In this document: piece by piece, positions 1-10,554 of the stretch
Layout of the letters: the number at the start of each line of letters is the position of its first letter
Position numbering within the stretch: the stretch's first letter is position 1
Assembly: GCA_013368445.1 (NCBI GenBank)
Contig: JAACJO010000038.1
Span: 151,099 to 215,098 of the forward strand
Length of the DNA stretch: 64,000 nucleotides
Source of the DNA: Leucocoprinus leucothites
Taxonomy: Eukaryota > Basidiomycota > Agaricomycetes > Agaricales > Agaricaceae
Direction of reading: 5' to 3'
Translations under genes and position numbers: made by a program
Notes under the pieces: model-generated
What the model was told of the DNA's origin: nothing
The model's database searches: none
What the model saw: the letters and a program-made list of their open reading frames with translations, nothing else

Positions 1-214
1 ACTAAATCTCTATAGATATCAATGGGAAAATGCAGAGGAAGGCATTTAAATCGAATGCACAAACCAAGCCAAAATGCAAAATATCTCAGCCCCTCAATAT
101 GTACCTCCTACAACTTCGCCTCGGAACTTTGAAACCCCGTCAGTAAACCTCCCACATAAACCAAACACATACTCACCTATCAAATAATCCTCAGGCGCAA
201 CCACTCTCCGATCC
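1..214. other. 3' flank of X1, partly repeated
   Basis: No gene is seen here. The stretch resembles the 3' flank of the second X copy (about 11540-11668): both share a start like ctaaatctctat/aatat, the phrase ccaaaatgcaaaat and a short tract around caacttcgcctcggaactt. It is therefore part of the duplicated X unit and probably its 3' UTR. Confidence 0.5.
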
Positions 215-2652
215 TTAACGGCAGAAGTCAAGCCGGCAGGCCCTATACTTCAAATCACAAGGCTGCACACGGTCACCCAGCCTACACTTCAATCGCCTCG
301 CTTCATCTTTCGCTCTCACTGTAAACCACTCCGATGCCTTTTCAAAAAACGCCAGTCCCTCCTCAATCGAAATCCCAAATTTATCAACTATATCAAAAAT
401 CGCGTCGAATTCCTCCCCGAGGTCTGGTTTAATGTTGGCACGATTATCACGGCCATAAGCAAAGTCGACCCCGTCTGCGGTTTTGACGCCTTGAAAGAGG
501 TCATCAAGCTTAGCAGTTGAATCGTAGAAAGCAGGAGTCCAAGGCGCGTCGATCGGTGAACGTTGTGAGAGCTCGAAAACGTCTCCCTCCAACGTTGTGC
601 GTCGCTTCCCTGTCAGACCATTCCGTTAATAGCCAGAAACGTCAAGTATTCTGAGGGAAAGTAGCTAATACCAGCGTTTGGATGCTCCCCTCCCGATTCA
701 ATCATATGATCATACCGCCATCCCTCCATAAACGCCAAAACATGCGGGCCCAAACCTCCGTAATCCTTACAAAGTGGCCTCAACGAAATTCCTCTCGTCG
801 ATATTCCTTTCCCTTTCGTGAAGAAACGTAAGTCCCCGTTTTCTAATCGTCATGATTTAACTCACTAATTTTAAACACAGAATCACTTTCCACGGCCGCG
901 CAAATCGGGAGTTCGTTGTCATGATTATCCATAAACTCCAAGACCTCGGCCAGGCCCTCTTCAAATGCTCGACGAGGTCGAATCGGAGGGAGAGGGAAAA
1001 TGTCCAAAGAAGGACTTTGGACAACTAGCGGAGAGTAAGAGGTGAACGACACCCAGCATTAAGAGAAAATTCTGTTGACTAACCTATCCTAGGAGTGAAT
1101 TCCTCCTCCTCGATTCGCTCGAGACATGGGTTCCTTCCCATTGGAAATTGGAGTTCAGAGTTGGGTAATACGAGGCCACCATGTATATCTCGTTGTGCTA
1201 CGCAGTCATCGGAACCAAAGCGTGGAGTTTCCCTTGGATAATAAGAACAGCTGGCCTCGCCAAAGGAGAGGTCCGGAAGAATGAAATCGCACTCTTCCAT
1301 AAAGTTTAACAAGTCGCACAACTTCTCCTCAGTATTTCGAGTCGGACGACCAAGTATATGCACGTCCGGAACAGGCGAGAGCAGCAGTGCATATCCAGGA
1401 GGGGAATGCACGGATCCGGAGGGCTGTTTGACGACCATGGCAGCACGAACGAGTACTTGCCCGACAGAAATCTCCTCCAGGACATCGCAAATAGCCTTAT
1501 GCTCCCTCTCGATTTCAGTATCCTTTGTCTTCGACTTCTCCTCACGAGAAGAGGTCGCGATTCCCTTGATAACCTTTGCCATTTGTTGTATCCTCTCGTA
1601 CGCAGGTTGGGACTCTTCGAGAATACTTCCAGCGCCAGCTAATCTTTCGATGCCTTGTATCTCGGCAATCCCGTCATCGCCAATTGCATCACTGCTGAAA
1701 TAATACTCAAGCACTGGGAAACGGTTATGGAATCAATTACATGTCACCCTGTTGAATTATATTAGTTACTATAGTATCTGGGCAATCTAAGAAATGCCCC
1801 CGTCTCCATTCTTGTTTCATATTATATTTTATTATTTCTCTATCACTTAAATGCAGTAGAGTAGTACATGTATTCCTCGCTGCTTTGCCCCCAAATACAC
1901 CCGCTTTTCGTCCTCTCACACACCCTCCTAAGCAGGAGAGACGCTCACTATCGTCAAACAAATCATGGCTATCCAACGGCTCCATCACTTTCTCATCTCC
2001 AACCCCCCCGGCGACTTCACCCTCTCCCCTAACCACATTGCATTTCTCGTCCCCGACATCGTCAACAGTCGTAGCCGAAGATGCAATGGACTGTCCCTCA
2101 CTAAAACAGTCATCCTCCTCTGTGATTGTAGTGTCCGCAGAGAGGGCAGACTCCCTACTGAAACTAAAGTCGTTCGGCGTTTCACTAGGACCTGTACCGC
2201 GGTAACGTTCCATTGCCTCGACAATCTTAGAGGGAGCGAAAGGTTCTATGGTTATGACTGCCTCTTCTCCGACGGTATACCCTAAAATACTCAATTCAGT
2301 TTATCGAATGAAAACCAGAATGTGAGTGCAACTTACAAGGACAATGAGTCGCAAAGTAGTCAAGTTGAGCTGAAGTATAGGTGGATAACTTAGCAGTACT
2401 ATCGGATACACGAGTAGCCTCGACATCAGCCTGAGCTGTAGTTGTACGTTAGATAACCACGCCATCAAAGCGAGCACGGAAGGTCCACACACCCTCAACG
2501 TTATCCATGGTGGTGACCTTGCCAGCACGGTCGCCGACACAGTTCACCTCGATGGCGCGGACTACCGTTGCGTCATACGACCATAAAGAATAAACCACTT
2601 CCCAGACGAATGCGCATATAGTAGAGAGATAGGATACGAGAATAAAAGACAT
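215..2652 (-). CDS. X1: unknown protein, 641 aa, N-terminal membrane segment, paired with NLR-A
   Basis: I do not recognise this family. Seven exons can be joined with consistent phase: 2652-2493, 2435-2337, 2281-1949, 1713-1084, 1024-887, 842-672 and 609-215, giving 641 residues with no stop. The start at 2652 (MSFILVSYL) is chosen because it is the first ATG conserved with copy X2. Residues 2-22 are hydrophobic and aromatic, suggesting a signal anchor or one membrane helix. A Ser/Asp/Glu-rich acidic middle follows, then an acidic region containing EEKLCDLLNFMEECDFILP, and a C-terminal region with GGLGPHVLAFMEGWRYDHM and a conserved STAKLDDLFQ stretch. The gene faces away from NLR-A, 1.1 kb from it, an arrangement repeated at X2/NLR-B. 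Conservation of reading frame and splice sites between copies argues for a real gene. Function, and whether it works with the NLR, are unknown. Confidence 0.65.
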
Positions 2653-3752
2653 TGGCTTCGTAAATTGCATGGGTCATCCAGTGATAACAAGAGACTTTTA
2701 TCATGTCGAAACGGTCCATAGCGGCTGACTTGGAGTAATTGCGGGCCTCACACGCAATTGATTTATACAAGACAAGAAAAGTCACAAATGTCTGGACCTA
2801 TGAAAATTGGGTTTAAGCAGTAATTTAAAAGGTGCAGAAAAACCGGACATAGGCCTACACATATTGCTAATGTGGTGGTGATGTCAGTCAGAGAACGGCA
2901 TGGGGTAAAAATGACATACCGCTTAAGAAGTGTCGTCCTCAGCTTGACATCACATCCTATCGACCGTCCAGATGGTGAAATCCCTCCGATCTTCTGCTGC
3001 AGCGTAAGTGTCTCATGCACCCTCAGCGATGTTCTCTCCGCTTGTTGAGGACGGCTACATGCAAGACACCTTATACAAAGTGAACAGATATGACCGTCGA
3101 AGCTTGCACAGAGTGGGGGGTGGCAGGGGCGTCTCCCATGAAGTCCGTGATTGGTCTGTCTTCAAGGGAGGGCTGATTGCGGGGGGGTGGACTACGGCCG
3201 TTCTTGGTGAAGGCTCCTGAGGAGGTCTGGGAGGTATAGAGTATGTGAGGCATCCTGGAGGGTGTGCCGGTGTGTTCCATAAGTTGGGCAGTACTGTATG
3301 AGATGCTCTCGCATCTGGAACTCCCACCGCATGGGCAGGAAGTGGTTTAGGAAACGGGAGACCGTTAGGGGTAAGTTACCGGTAAGATTGGTCCCGAGGG
3401 ATTTTTTCCACAGCCTTACGAGTCGGGTGCTCAACCCTGACTAGTAACTATAAATTCCATGTTTCTCTACATCGATCTGCGTTTTTGAACGTCAATGGAG
3501 GTACTAGGTGTAGGCCGTCCTGTGCCTCCTAGTATTTGAATGTTGTGCACTGATGGCCGAGGTAAAGAACTCAGCACCGCTTGGCATAGCCCGATAATGG
3601 ATAATGGGCGTCTGGAGCCAAGCTATCACCACGCTGGTGCATTGTGTTTGTATTTACAAATCTCGTCGTATTCGCTTTTCATTCTCCTCCTCTTGCTCTC
3701 CCCCTTTTGATCTCCTACTGCGAATATTGTCCGGTGTTCTCGCCTGTCCATA
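2653..3752. promoter_or_regulatory. Divergent X1/NLR-A intergenic region with palindromic box
   Basis: This 1.1-kb interval separates two diverging genes, so it probably holds both promoters. Bases 2889-3130 belong to a block found five times in the array. Bases 3430-3750 are similar to the DNA in front of NLR-C, NLR-D and NLR-E, including a perfect 5-bp inverted repeat CACCAcgcTGGTG at 3627-3639, about 115 bp before the NLR-A start codon. No TATA box is clear. Confidence 0.45.
2889..3130 (-). repeat. Conserved 5' block, copy 1 (in front of X1)
   Basis: Read on the minus strand this block encodes pieces such as KLRRSYLFTLYK and LQQKIGGISPSGRS and ends at a good splice donor (CG|GTATGT near 2915). 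Related blocks lie near 14280-14490, 25182-25409, 30355-30560 and 31690-31900. It could be an upstream or alternative first exon of the minus-strand genes, a separate decayed gene, or a conserved leader. In this copy the frame changes between the two peptide pieces. Confidence 0.4.
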
Positions 3753-6176
3753 ATGCCGCGGGCCGTCAAACTCCCTCACGTCTCTGAAGACATCCATCAT
3801 CCGTATCGTCGGGGTGCAGGTCCTCATGGCCCTACTCCTCAACCTTGGACGTCTGCGCCTCAACAACCTCCTGCGCCTCAACGACATCTTGCACCTCAAC
3901 CACCTCCTGTGCATCCTGCTTCTACTATTCCTATTTCTGCGCCACCTCATAGAGAGCCCCCTGATCCAACGTCTACTCCCTCGCCTTTCCCTTTTCCAGC
4001 TCCTGGTCTTCCCCCTCCTACTTTGTCTCCGCCCAGCCTGTCATCTACTTCTTCCTCGCAGCCGCGACATTTCCATACACGTGAAATGTTTCACAACGCA
4101 CAAGGCTTCGTTATTAACAATCCTCAATTCATTGATGCCTCCCATGCAGGCTCTGGTGAGCTATACGGTTCCCTTAAGCTCGCCCACTGATCTCATGTGA
4201 CGAATAGGCCTCGAGCGACTCCTCAGGTACTCAATGCCGGCCGCATTCCACGACTCCGGGGTTCGCTACCCGCCACCAAAATGCCACCTTGGCACTCGAA
4301 ACGACTACATCGACCTCATCACCAACTGGGCACTGGAAGCGTCGGATCGCAAGGAACCCATCCTTTGGATGCACGGTCCCTTTGGTGTTGGCAAGTCGGC
4401 TGTCGCACAGAGCTGCGCCGAGGCCCTCGAGCGCATGAACAAACTCACTGCTACCCTCTTCTTCTCCCGTTCCAATTCAGATCATGACGATCCTCAGCGC
4501 GTCTTTACATCCCTCGCATATCAAATCGCTACCGTATGCCCCTCATTCGGGGAAATCGTCAGCAAGCGCATGATTGACCATCCTGCTCTCGCGACAAAAT
4601 CACTGTTAAAACAGTTCGAGTATCTGCTCGTCCAACCCCTTAGCCAAGTTGACATCGCGGGGAGCGGCCTTAACGGGCGTGTTATAATCATTGATGGACT
4701 GGATGAGTGCTGTGGAACGGCAGAGCAGTGCGAGATCATCAAAATCATTGCAGCTTCCGCTCACGAACGTACAACCCCATTCCGCTGGTTCATCACCAGC
4801 CGTCCTGAAGACCCTATCATCCGGACCATGAATTCCCCTGCCGTATATCCCGCTCGTTCTCGTATTGAACTTCCTGTATCGCGCAAGGTTGATCACGAGA
4901 TCCTAGTCTACCTGACTGACGAGTTCAAGGTCATCCGCGAGGATCATGGTCTTCCTGAGTCGTGGCCATCGGAGGAGGCCCTTGCCCTACTTGTTGAACG
5001 TGGTGCTGGGCTGTGGATCTATGTGTCGACCGTTATTCGCTTCATCAAGGACGAAAACTCTTTTGGTCCCGAAGACCAGCTGCGTATTGTGCTCGAGTTT
5101 GCAAAGGATGTCTCTGGCAAGGTTGGGCCGGACAACCCGTTGGCAGAGATGGACTTTTTCTATACCCTCATTATCCAACGAGTCCCGCTAAAGATCAGGA
5201 CAACAGCCCGGAAAATCCTTCTGGCTTGTTCTACGTTGAGTGGGTTTCCATCTTCTATTGCCGCTACCCTCTGCCTTTCCGCAGAGCAGCTCCGTCGTGC
5301 CTGTGCTTCCATCCAGTCAATCATGGAGCTCCGAGGTTCTGACTTCGAATCCATGAGCATGAACTTCTACCACGCATCGTTCCTCGATTTCATGAAAGAT
5401 CCCCAGCGGTCCAAGGAGCTATCTATTCACGGCGACTTCTTGATTGCGTGTCGACGGGAGCTTTTAGAGTGGTTGTATAATGTCTGTTCTCGCAGTACAG
5501 GTACCATGTTTCCTGAACCCGTCTAGTGTTTCTTGCTCTGACGAGGTCCCATGTCACTTGCAGATTCCGAGCACACTACGTTTCCTTTGGGTACCATTCT
5601 CCCAGAAGATAGATTGGCTGCTGGTCACTATCAATATGTTTGGTGTTTGTTTTGGAGGCTTTCTCAAATACCCGAGCATCCGTTTGATTCCCAGACTGCT
5701 CGGTCTCTTGCAGAATTTCCATTCAGGAAAATGCTCAGGTTGCTGGGGGATCGTAGCGAGTGGAGGATCTTTGGTGGTCTGGTAAGAGACAATGTAGGCC
5801 CCCAATATCATTTATGTCCTTGGGTTATCACTCATTATGTGACTGGTGTTTGCAGCTCCCGGCTGAACTTCGTGACGAGGTTGTTCAATGGGGCAGGTGT
5901 CCAATTCCACGGTGCATGTATACCGAGGATGTCTGGGTTTGGGGGCATGGAGAGAATGCAATAATTCCTATATTGTCGGGTAATGGCTTTATATCAATGA
6001 CCAATCAAGATGTGAGTAAATGCTTGCCTTATTATTTTATCTGTGTTCTGACTGTTTTATCTCAGCGGTGTGATGGTCGATGTCTCTGTGGAGCTTGGAT
6101 GCAGATAGCTCATCATGAGAGGCAGAACACTGACATTGAGGATACTGACACTGAGGATGCTAATGATGATGACTAG
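3753..6176 (+). CDS. NLR-A: NACHT-domain protein, 730 aa
   Basis: A STAND-class NTPase of the fungal NLR type, expected to act as a cytosolic non-self or danger sensor. Five exons join in phase: 3753-4155, 4208-5500, 5564-5793, 5856-6011 and 6066-6176. Exon 1 encodes a Pro/Gln-rich tail ending in MFHNAQGFVINNPQF. Exon 2 encodes the NACHT domain: a lead-in (YPPPKCHLGTRNDYIDLITNW), Walker A GPFGVGKSA, Walker B VIIIDGLDEC, a sensor-like WFITSRPED and a helical part. The C-terminal exons carry CPIPRC and, after an acidic spacer, CLCG, a possible metal site. No WD40, ankyrin or LRR repeats follow, so it is short for an NLR. Intron 4 (6012-6065) is 54 nt without a stop, so retention would keep the frame. 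It is head-to-head with X1 and tail-to-tail with an X remnant. Confidence 0.85.
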
Positions 6177-6519
6177 TTCAGTAGGCATAGTGTTCTTACC
6201 CCAGAGTCACCTCAATCATAACCATTCTGTTTGTTGAATAAATGACATATGCATTGCATTGATGCTGTATTGTATGGGGCCATTCTCCCTCACCTGGTTA
6301 CTATGTTGGAACCTCAAATTGTCACATGTGATTATACAGTGTATGTCCAATAGTCACATATTTGGAGGCCCGAAAACCCATTTTTCATTCATGCAATGCT
6401 TCCTATGTTGACAGACACACTTCACCTCTATTACAGATACTGTATACACTATCTGTTCTACCAATGTCATCCACATCCGCACTCTTCTGCCCTCCTTGCT
6501 CCTCGCTTCGACTGTCAAT
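6177..6519. other. 3' flank of NLR-A, repeated behind other NLR copies
   Basis: No gene is seen. The sequence (for example the tract around ttgatgctgtattgta and gttgacagacacacttcacc) recurs behind NLR-B beyond the inserted element (23724-24010) and behind NLR-C (28290-28490), so the duplicated unit extends well past the NLR stop codon. Confidence 0.6.
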
Positions 6520-7000
6520 GCTCCATACATTCAATCAAAATTATCAACTATATCAAAATCGCCTCGAATTCCTCCCTGGGGTCTGGTTGGATGCTGGTAC
6601 GGTTATCAATGCTATGGAAAAAAAATGATCGAGTTTGCGTCTTGAAAGGCACTCCCAAGCCTAGCAGATGAATAGAGAGCAGGTATCCAAGGCGCATCAT
6701 CGCGGAGTTTAGCGAGAGCTCGTAAGCGTCTCCCTCTAAAGGTGGGTGCCGCCCCCCACCAGACCATTCGTCAATAGCTAAACAAGCATTCCGAGGGAAA
6801 ATAATTGATAACAGTGTTTGAACGTTCCCCCCCTCCCCTCAATTCGATCACACAATCATACTGCCATCCCTCCGAAAGCGCCAAAACGTGGGAGCCCACA
6901 TGTCCGTAACTCCTATAAAGTGATCTCGACGGAGTCCCTCTCGTCGGTGTCCCTTTCCCAATCGTGAATAAACCGTGAAAGCCCGTAAGGCTCACTATAA
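6520..7000 (-). pseudogene. X5: remnant of the X gene 3' half
   Basis: Compared with X1, bases 6540-7000 align to the last two coding exons on the minus strand: the segment coding for the region around STAKLDDLF, the splice-acceptor area and the GPHVLAFMEGW-like region (here SHVLALSEGWQYD). Frameshifts, an A8 run and a C-rich insertion break the frame, and the rest of the gene is missing. It lies tail-to-tail with NLR-A, as X3 does with NLR-C. Confidence 0.6.
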
Positions 7001-8485
7001 GGGATGATACTCACGAATAGGTCACACGAGGGAAGGCGAGGTCTAGACGGTGGTATTCGTAGGTATACGTGTAATAAGATACAAGGGATGAGGTGAGAGT
7101 AAATGATGATCGCGAGAGAGAGTGTGTGTGTGTATGATGTAAGCCGGTAGTAACAATTTTCGTGAACGGAACTTTGGGAGCGAGCGGAAACCAAGAGATA
7201 ACGGCGCGTGAGCCGCTATCACTTACCTCACACCGAGAATCCATCGAGGCTCGTCCTAGCTGCCGCCCACGATAAGCGCCCATCCATGAGCTGTGATCTT
7301 CTTAATCATACCCTAGATTCCTAGACGTGATGTGATATAGTAGCTAGGTAGACTGCATATAAAAATGCGTTGAATCTCTGTGGAGAATATATCTGGCTAG
7401 CCTACGAAGACCAAGCCCCCAAGCCCTTTTCCACTTCAGGAATCGGCAACAATGATAACCAGAGTCTAAGGTATTGATAAGTGTCAATATGGCACGAAGA
7501 GAGTGCCTCCAGCAACAAAACAAAGTGTGAGCATGGCCAAATTCAATATCCGTAGGACTTCCGAACTAAAGGTAATGTCCGAGGAGTCAAAACGACGAAG
7601 AAACGAGTGGAATGGGACGGAGAGAACGGAAAATCTTTGAAGAGAGAGAGAGACAGAGACAGAGAGCGGAATAAAATGAGATAAATTCGAGAAAAAATAC
7701 GAATTATTCCAGGGGATTCAGACGAGAGGGATAGACGGTGTATTCGTTAGATTGCGACTGCACAGTGTACATGATTTAAATACGACGAGGAAATAATATT
7801 TCGAAGTAGAAATGTGAGAAGAAGATGAAAAGAAAAGAAAAGAAAGCTCAAAGCGAAAGTAAAAAGCTTCAAGTTGAAAGGGATTATTAGAACTATTATT
7901 TCGTCATTTTTTATACACGAAAGAGCAATGCAGATGCATACTCGTCACCATCCATTGCTTCTTTGTCTCTCTTGCCGAAATTCCGATCTCATCGAATCTC
8001 AAGCTTCTACCAGGACTGCTAATGTTAGTGACTACAATCACAAGCTTATGGATCGTCAATTTTGTGACATGGCCAAGCATGTCACCGAAGTTGCCGAAAT
8101 TTGGCCCATACTGACTACCAAGGAGAGTAGCCTTGCCTACAATGATCCTTGATCTGTTCAATAACACGCCAGAGCCCGTGACAAATAACTCGATGATTTT
8201 GACGCATTTATGCAAGCAATCGAGCCGACTTCACCTCAGACTGGTGGCGAGATAATCCATAGTCTCTTCGAGTGTGATGGCTGAGCCAATTGTAATTCAC
8301 TTCGGCTCATATATTGACACAGATTGTCCAAATGCCTTTGCACCCGACTCTATCTTTGGCTCAGGTGCTCAGCCCTGTGGATACTATTAACTTAGAATAA
8401 ATCTCTACGTGCTCAAATGCCATCCAGTCTTAGTTATCTCTGATCATAATACATTCCATTGGTAATTTGGCTCCTCCGGTGATCA
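7001..8485. other. Gene-poor stretch with simple repeats
   Basis: No gene is supported. The stretch holds a purine-rich GA/CAGAGA tract near 7640-7665, an aaaag repeat near 7820-7845 and a short TG repeat at 7122-7133. Two overlapping ORFs of about 90-100 codons at 7874-8215 on opposite strands have no recognisable motif and are not repeated elsewhere in the window. Confidence 0.5.
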
Positions 8486-8821
8486 GTCCCAGTGTTAGGC
8501 GCCCTTCGGGCTCGCCGTGTTATCGCTGACGTGACGCTTGCTTCCCAAATTCCGTTCACGAAAATTGTACATACCCTGAGTCGCTCGAACCAACTAGAAT
8601 CTACTTACGTTCTATGTTGCTCTGCATTGACCTACGCTTTCCAGATACGGATGGAGGTCACTACAGGCCCAGTGTCGTCGATAATCGGCGTCTTGTAGGG
8701 TCAGACCATCCACCACGCTAGTGCATTTATGAACCTAGGATACAAAGCTGCAGTGTTCACTTTCTTTCCCACTTCTGGCTTTCTACTGCAAGCATTGTCC
8801 CGTGTTCTCACCTGCCCACAA
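8486..8821 (+). promoter_or_regulatory. NLR-E upstream region (homologous to NLR promoters)
   Basis: This resembles the upstream DNA of NLR-A, -C and -D, with the same order of short conserved tracts and a damaged palindrome CACCAcgcTAGTG at 8711-8723. It shows that the NLR-E fragment was copied together with its promoter. Confidence 0.45.
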
Positions 8822-9590
8822 TGCCCCAGCATATGTATAGCTTTTTTTTTTTTTGAAGACTTCGTTGATGCATCTCGTCGGGCTGCAGATTCCGGTGTTA
8901 CTACTCCTCAACCTTATACATACGCCCCTCAACGACCTCCTACACCTTTTCCCACCGCTCCGTTCTCTCAATCACCTACCACCGTACCTCCTACTCTTCC
9001 ACCAGTGCCTCCTGCTTCTTCGGCTCCTACTCCTGCGCCGCCTGATGTTGAGCCCACTAATCCAGCGCCTACTCACCTTCCACAGCTCCTGGTTCTCCCC
9101 CTCCAGCTTCTTCTCCAGCCGTCCTGTTACCTATCGCTCCCTTTGCAATACTCCCACAGAATCTTTGGGTATGTGAAAATTCCATAATACACATGACATT
9201 GTATTGAGCTACCTTCAATTCAACGAATTCCCCTCTGGTTCTGGTGAGCTTCATAGTCCCTTCAGCTTGCCCACTGATCTCATGTAATGTATAGGCCTCG
9301 AACGACTCCTCAAGTACTCAATGTCGGTGCATTCCACGACTCCGGTGTTCGCTACCCACCACCAAAATGCCGCCTTGGCATTCGAGACGACTACATTGAC
9401 CTCAGCACCAAATGGGTGCTGGGAACGTCGGATCGCAAGTAACCCATCCTCTGGATGCACGATCCCTTTGGCATTGACAAGTCGGTTTTCTCGCCGAGCT
9501 GCATGAGCAAACCCGCTGCTACTCTCTTATTTTCCCATTCTAATGCGGATCGTGACGACCCTCAACGTGTGTTTACACCCATTCCACATC
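8822..9590 (+). pseudogene. NLR-E: 5' fragment of an NLR gene, decayed
   Basis: The first exon is still recognisable as a Pro-rich stretch (PPTPFPTAPFSQSP, VEPTNPAPTHLP), followed by the NACHT start (VGAFHDSGVRYPPPKC-like) and the Walker A area. The equivalent of GPFGVGKSA is damaged (DPFGIDKS). Stops interrupt the frame just before it, roughly 80 bp around the Walker motif are missing, and the similarity stops near 9590, where an unrelated repeated segment begins. It encodes no NLR. Confidence 0.75.
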
Positions 9591-9593
9591 AGA

Positions 9594-9990
9594 TTGCATC
9601 CCTATCTCCTAAAACATTATCACTTGCAGTTCAACCTACAATTCTCTTGTGGATTACAGGGCGAATTAGAATTACGTACCACATCAGTGGGAGAAAATTA
9701 TAATGAGAACCTGCCGAATGATAGGCTGAGTACCTATGATCAGAACAAACAGAAAGCCTTGGATGCTCTCTTTGTGGTGCTCCTCAGTGGAAATATTGTT
9801 GTGTACCCTTAAATAATAAACATACGCCTTATGAGCTTCATGCACAGATGAGAGAAACCATAAGGGGCTTACAGCCGCGGCTTGAGCAAGATATTTTAGT
9901 ATTCGATGCCTCGGGCACAAGACCACGGTCTAACTGACCGAATCGTGATTGCACCAGAAGAATGCTCTCTTATCGCCTCGTCCTAGAACG
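9594..9990 (+). repeat. R1 copy 1: segment joined to an NLR fragment
   Basis: This segment is closely similar to 32392-32830. Both copies begin with an intron-like end (ttatcacttgcag / ttatcatttgcag) followed by coding-looking sequence (LQFSCGLQGELE) and later LPNDRLSTYDQNKQKALDAL, and both follow a truncated NLR exon 2. It may be the 3' part of an unrecognised gene fused to an NLR fragment and then duplicated. No known domain is seen. Confidence 0.55.
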
Positions 9991-10004
9991 TACGAGTGTG
10001 TTGT

Positions 10005-10385
10005 CACATAGCCGCCATACTCGCGACCAGGCCGCAATGCAGCCACAGACACAAATCTCGTATAAGGAGAATAGTCACCAGAATGATGCTGGCTTTATCT
10101 CTTAGCCTTTCACTTCTTTCTGATGATGGACGAAACAAAAAGCACTCTTCACGCATGCTCCTTGGCAAATCTGAGGTCAGGAAATAATGCTTTTGAGTTC
10201 CACACTTTCCACTGTAACAGTCGTCTGGGCTCTTTAGCCAGTGAGTTCTTGTCACGTATATTCTGGTCCGATGATTAACTAGTATGGCTGTCTAGGCCTA
10301 AGGAACTGTTCAATGATGTAGCCCCTCCAACCCGAAAGAGAGGATACTGGCGGCGCACGCACCTCGTTATCATATCCACGGAATG
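10005..10385. repeat. R2 copy 1: repeated non-coding segment
   Basis: Closely similar to 35127-35505; for example both contain ggcaaatctgaggtcagg, cgtctgggctcttta and atgtagcccctcc. No coding sequence or terminal structure is evident. In both places it lies downstream of an R1 copy, although at different distances. Confidence 0.6.
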
Positions 10386-10554
10386 CCCGCTCAAAGCGGG
10401 CCATGGAGGCTCGCTAACCAAAAGAGGTCGATCGCACATGTGTATTCGTCAAAGGTACTCATTCCGGCGAACTAGTCAACAACGTCATGAAGGAACTCAC
10501 ACGTCCTCCTCTTATAAATAAAATAATTGTGACGCGCCACATAGATGGCTCATA
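10386..10554. other. Short spacer before the RPF2 fragment
   Basis: Nothing is recognised in this spacer. Confidence 0.4.

Noticed and set aside
7874..8215. Opposed frames of 92 and 103 codons in the gap after the X5 remnant
   Set aside because: They overlap each other, have no motif, no copies elsewhere in the window and no convincing splice context.
9594..9990. R1 as a retrotransposon or transposase fragment
   Set aside because: No catalytic motif, terminal repeat or target duplication is visible. The evidence supports only a repeated chimaeric gene end.
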